Below are positions 29,996 through 30,358 of a stretch of DNA of 30,358 nt, one piece after another. A program made the translations under genes and the position numbers. Under the pieces are notes generated by a model. It ran no database searches. It saw only the letters and a list, made by a program, of their open reading frames with translations, and was not told the DNA's origin. Origin of the DNA: a virus; IMG/VR virus record IMGVR_UViG_3300037847_005766, positions 1 to 30,358 of that record; one strand, given 5' to 3'. Numbering within the stretch: position 1 is the first letter of the stretch; each line of letters begins with the position of its first letter.

Positions 29996-30358
29996 CTAGG
30001 TGAAATAAACCACGTGAACGGAATCGCCGTTGCTAAGGTTTCCGCCAAAACTCAAACGACACACACCGCCCGCACCGCCGGAAACGGCAACCGTATACTC
30101 GGATCCGTTACCCGCAGATCCGCCAATAGCGGTCATGTTGAGAGCGGCCAAACCATTGATATATACCATTACGCTATTCGCAAATCCTGCATCGAGTGTA
30201 CGGGCAAGATCAAGTGTTGAGGTGGAAGATCCTGATATCTGGAATCCTTCTTGAAAAAATGCGGCGCCTATTTTTGCGGCCGATATTGCATCATCTTGGA
30301 TGTTGGCTGTCTGTACGCAATTGCTCGATAGCTTTGCGTTTGAGATTCCGCCATCCTA
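29996..30358 (-). CDS. Tail fibre, C-terminal part (continues from base 1; 30260-30358 redundant)
   Basis: C-terminal 87 residues and TAG stop (29996) of the fibre that starts at 1263. The non-redundant part is 29996-30259; the rest repeats bases 1-98. It encodes the tip domain: FFQEGFQISG, LDLARTLDAG, VMVYINGLAALNMTAIGG, then GVCRLSFGGN and GDSVHVVYFT. The domain has a close relative in the 96-residue neighbour. A strong terminator follows on the minus strand. Confidence 0.9.
30260..30357. repeat. Terminal direct repeat, right copy
   Basis: Identical to bases 1-98. The length near a common assembler k-mer size makes an assembly overlap of a circularly mapping genome the simplest reading; a true 98-bp terminal repeat is less likely but not excluded. 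Confidence 0.95.

Overview
The window is one complete tailed-phage genome, most likely a siphovirus with an HK97-type capsid, in a circular or terminally redundant assembly. The last ~98 bases (30260-30357) repeat the first 98, and one tail-fibre reading frame on the minus strand runs unbroken across that junction, so the unit length is about 30,259 bp. I see no integrase, tRNA, rRNA, CRISPR array or insertion sequence. Base composition is moderate, Shine-Dalgarno sites are strong (AAGGAG type) and promoters are sigma70-like, which suggests a Gram-negative or other SD-using bacterial host. The host cannot be named from sequence alone. Lifestyle is unproven, but the lack of an integrase favours lytic growth.

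Layout. (1) 29996-2563, minus strand: tail fibre, a small tail-tip-like protein, a small unknown protein and a DnaQ-like DEDDh exonuclease, all one operon. (2) 2619-3669: a single-gene unit with its own promoter and terminator. (3) 3688-5380: a replication unit. Its initiator-like winged-helix protein carries six 21/23-bp TGATCA-based iterons and a 12-bp AT-rich triplet repeat inside the gene, an arrangement like the lambda O/ori pair. (4) 5394-11830: small regulatory proteins (SWIM-type zinc motif, XRE, ribbon-helix-helix), small and large terminase, and a DNA methyltransferase with an internally duplicated segment. (5) 11865-15560: a very long portal/MuF composite protein and two membrane proteins. 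(6) 15569-16598: a promoter-to-terminator unit of four small genes that interrupts the structural block. (7) 16618-29089: protease, capsid, connectors, tail tube, chaperones, tape measure, distal tail proteins, lysin and holin. (8) 29178-29925: a second accessory unit whose promoter and terminator nearly copy those of unit 2.

How it fits together. Late genes from terminase to holin follow the usual siphovirus order. Five promoters (2619, 3688, 5394, 15569, 29178) drive the small or early units. Four of them carry an 18-bp box (consensus CACATTATAAGTGAATGA) in either orientation, which looks like a phage-internal regulon. The most unusual items are the in-gene iteron origin, the methyltransferase with two copies of a 43-residue segment identical in protein but differing at 11 silent codons, the 1069-residue portal fusion, and the repeated promoter/terminator cassette frame.
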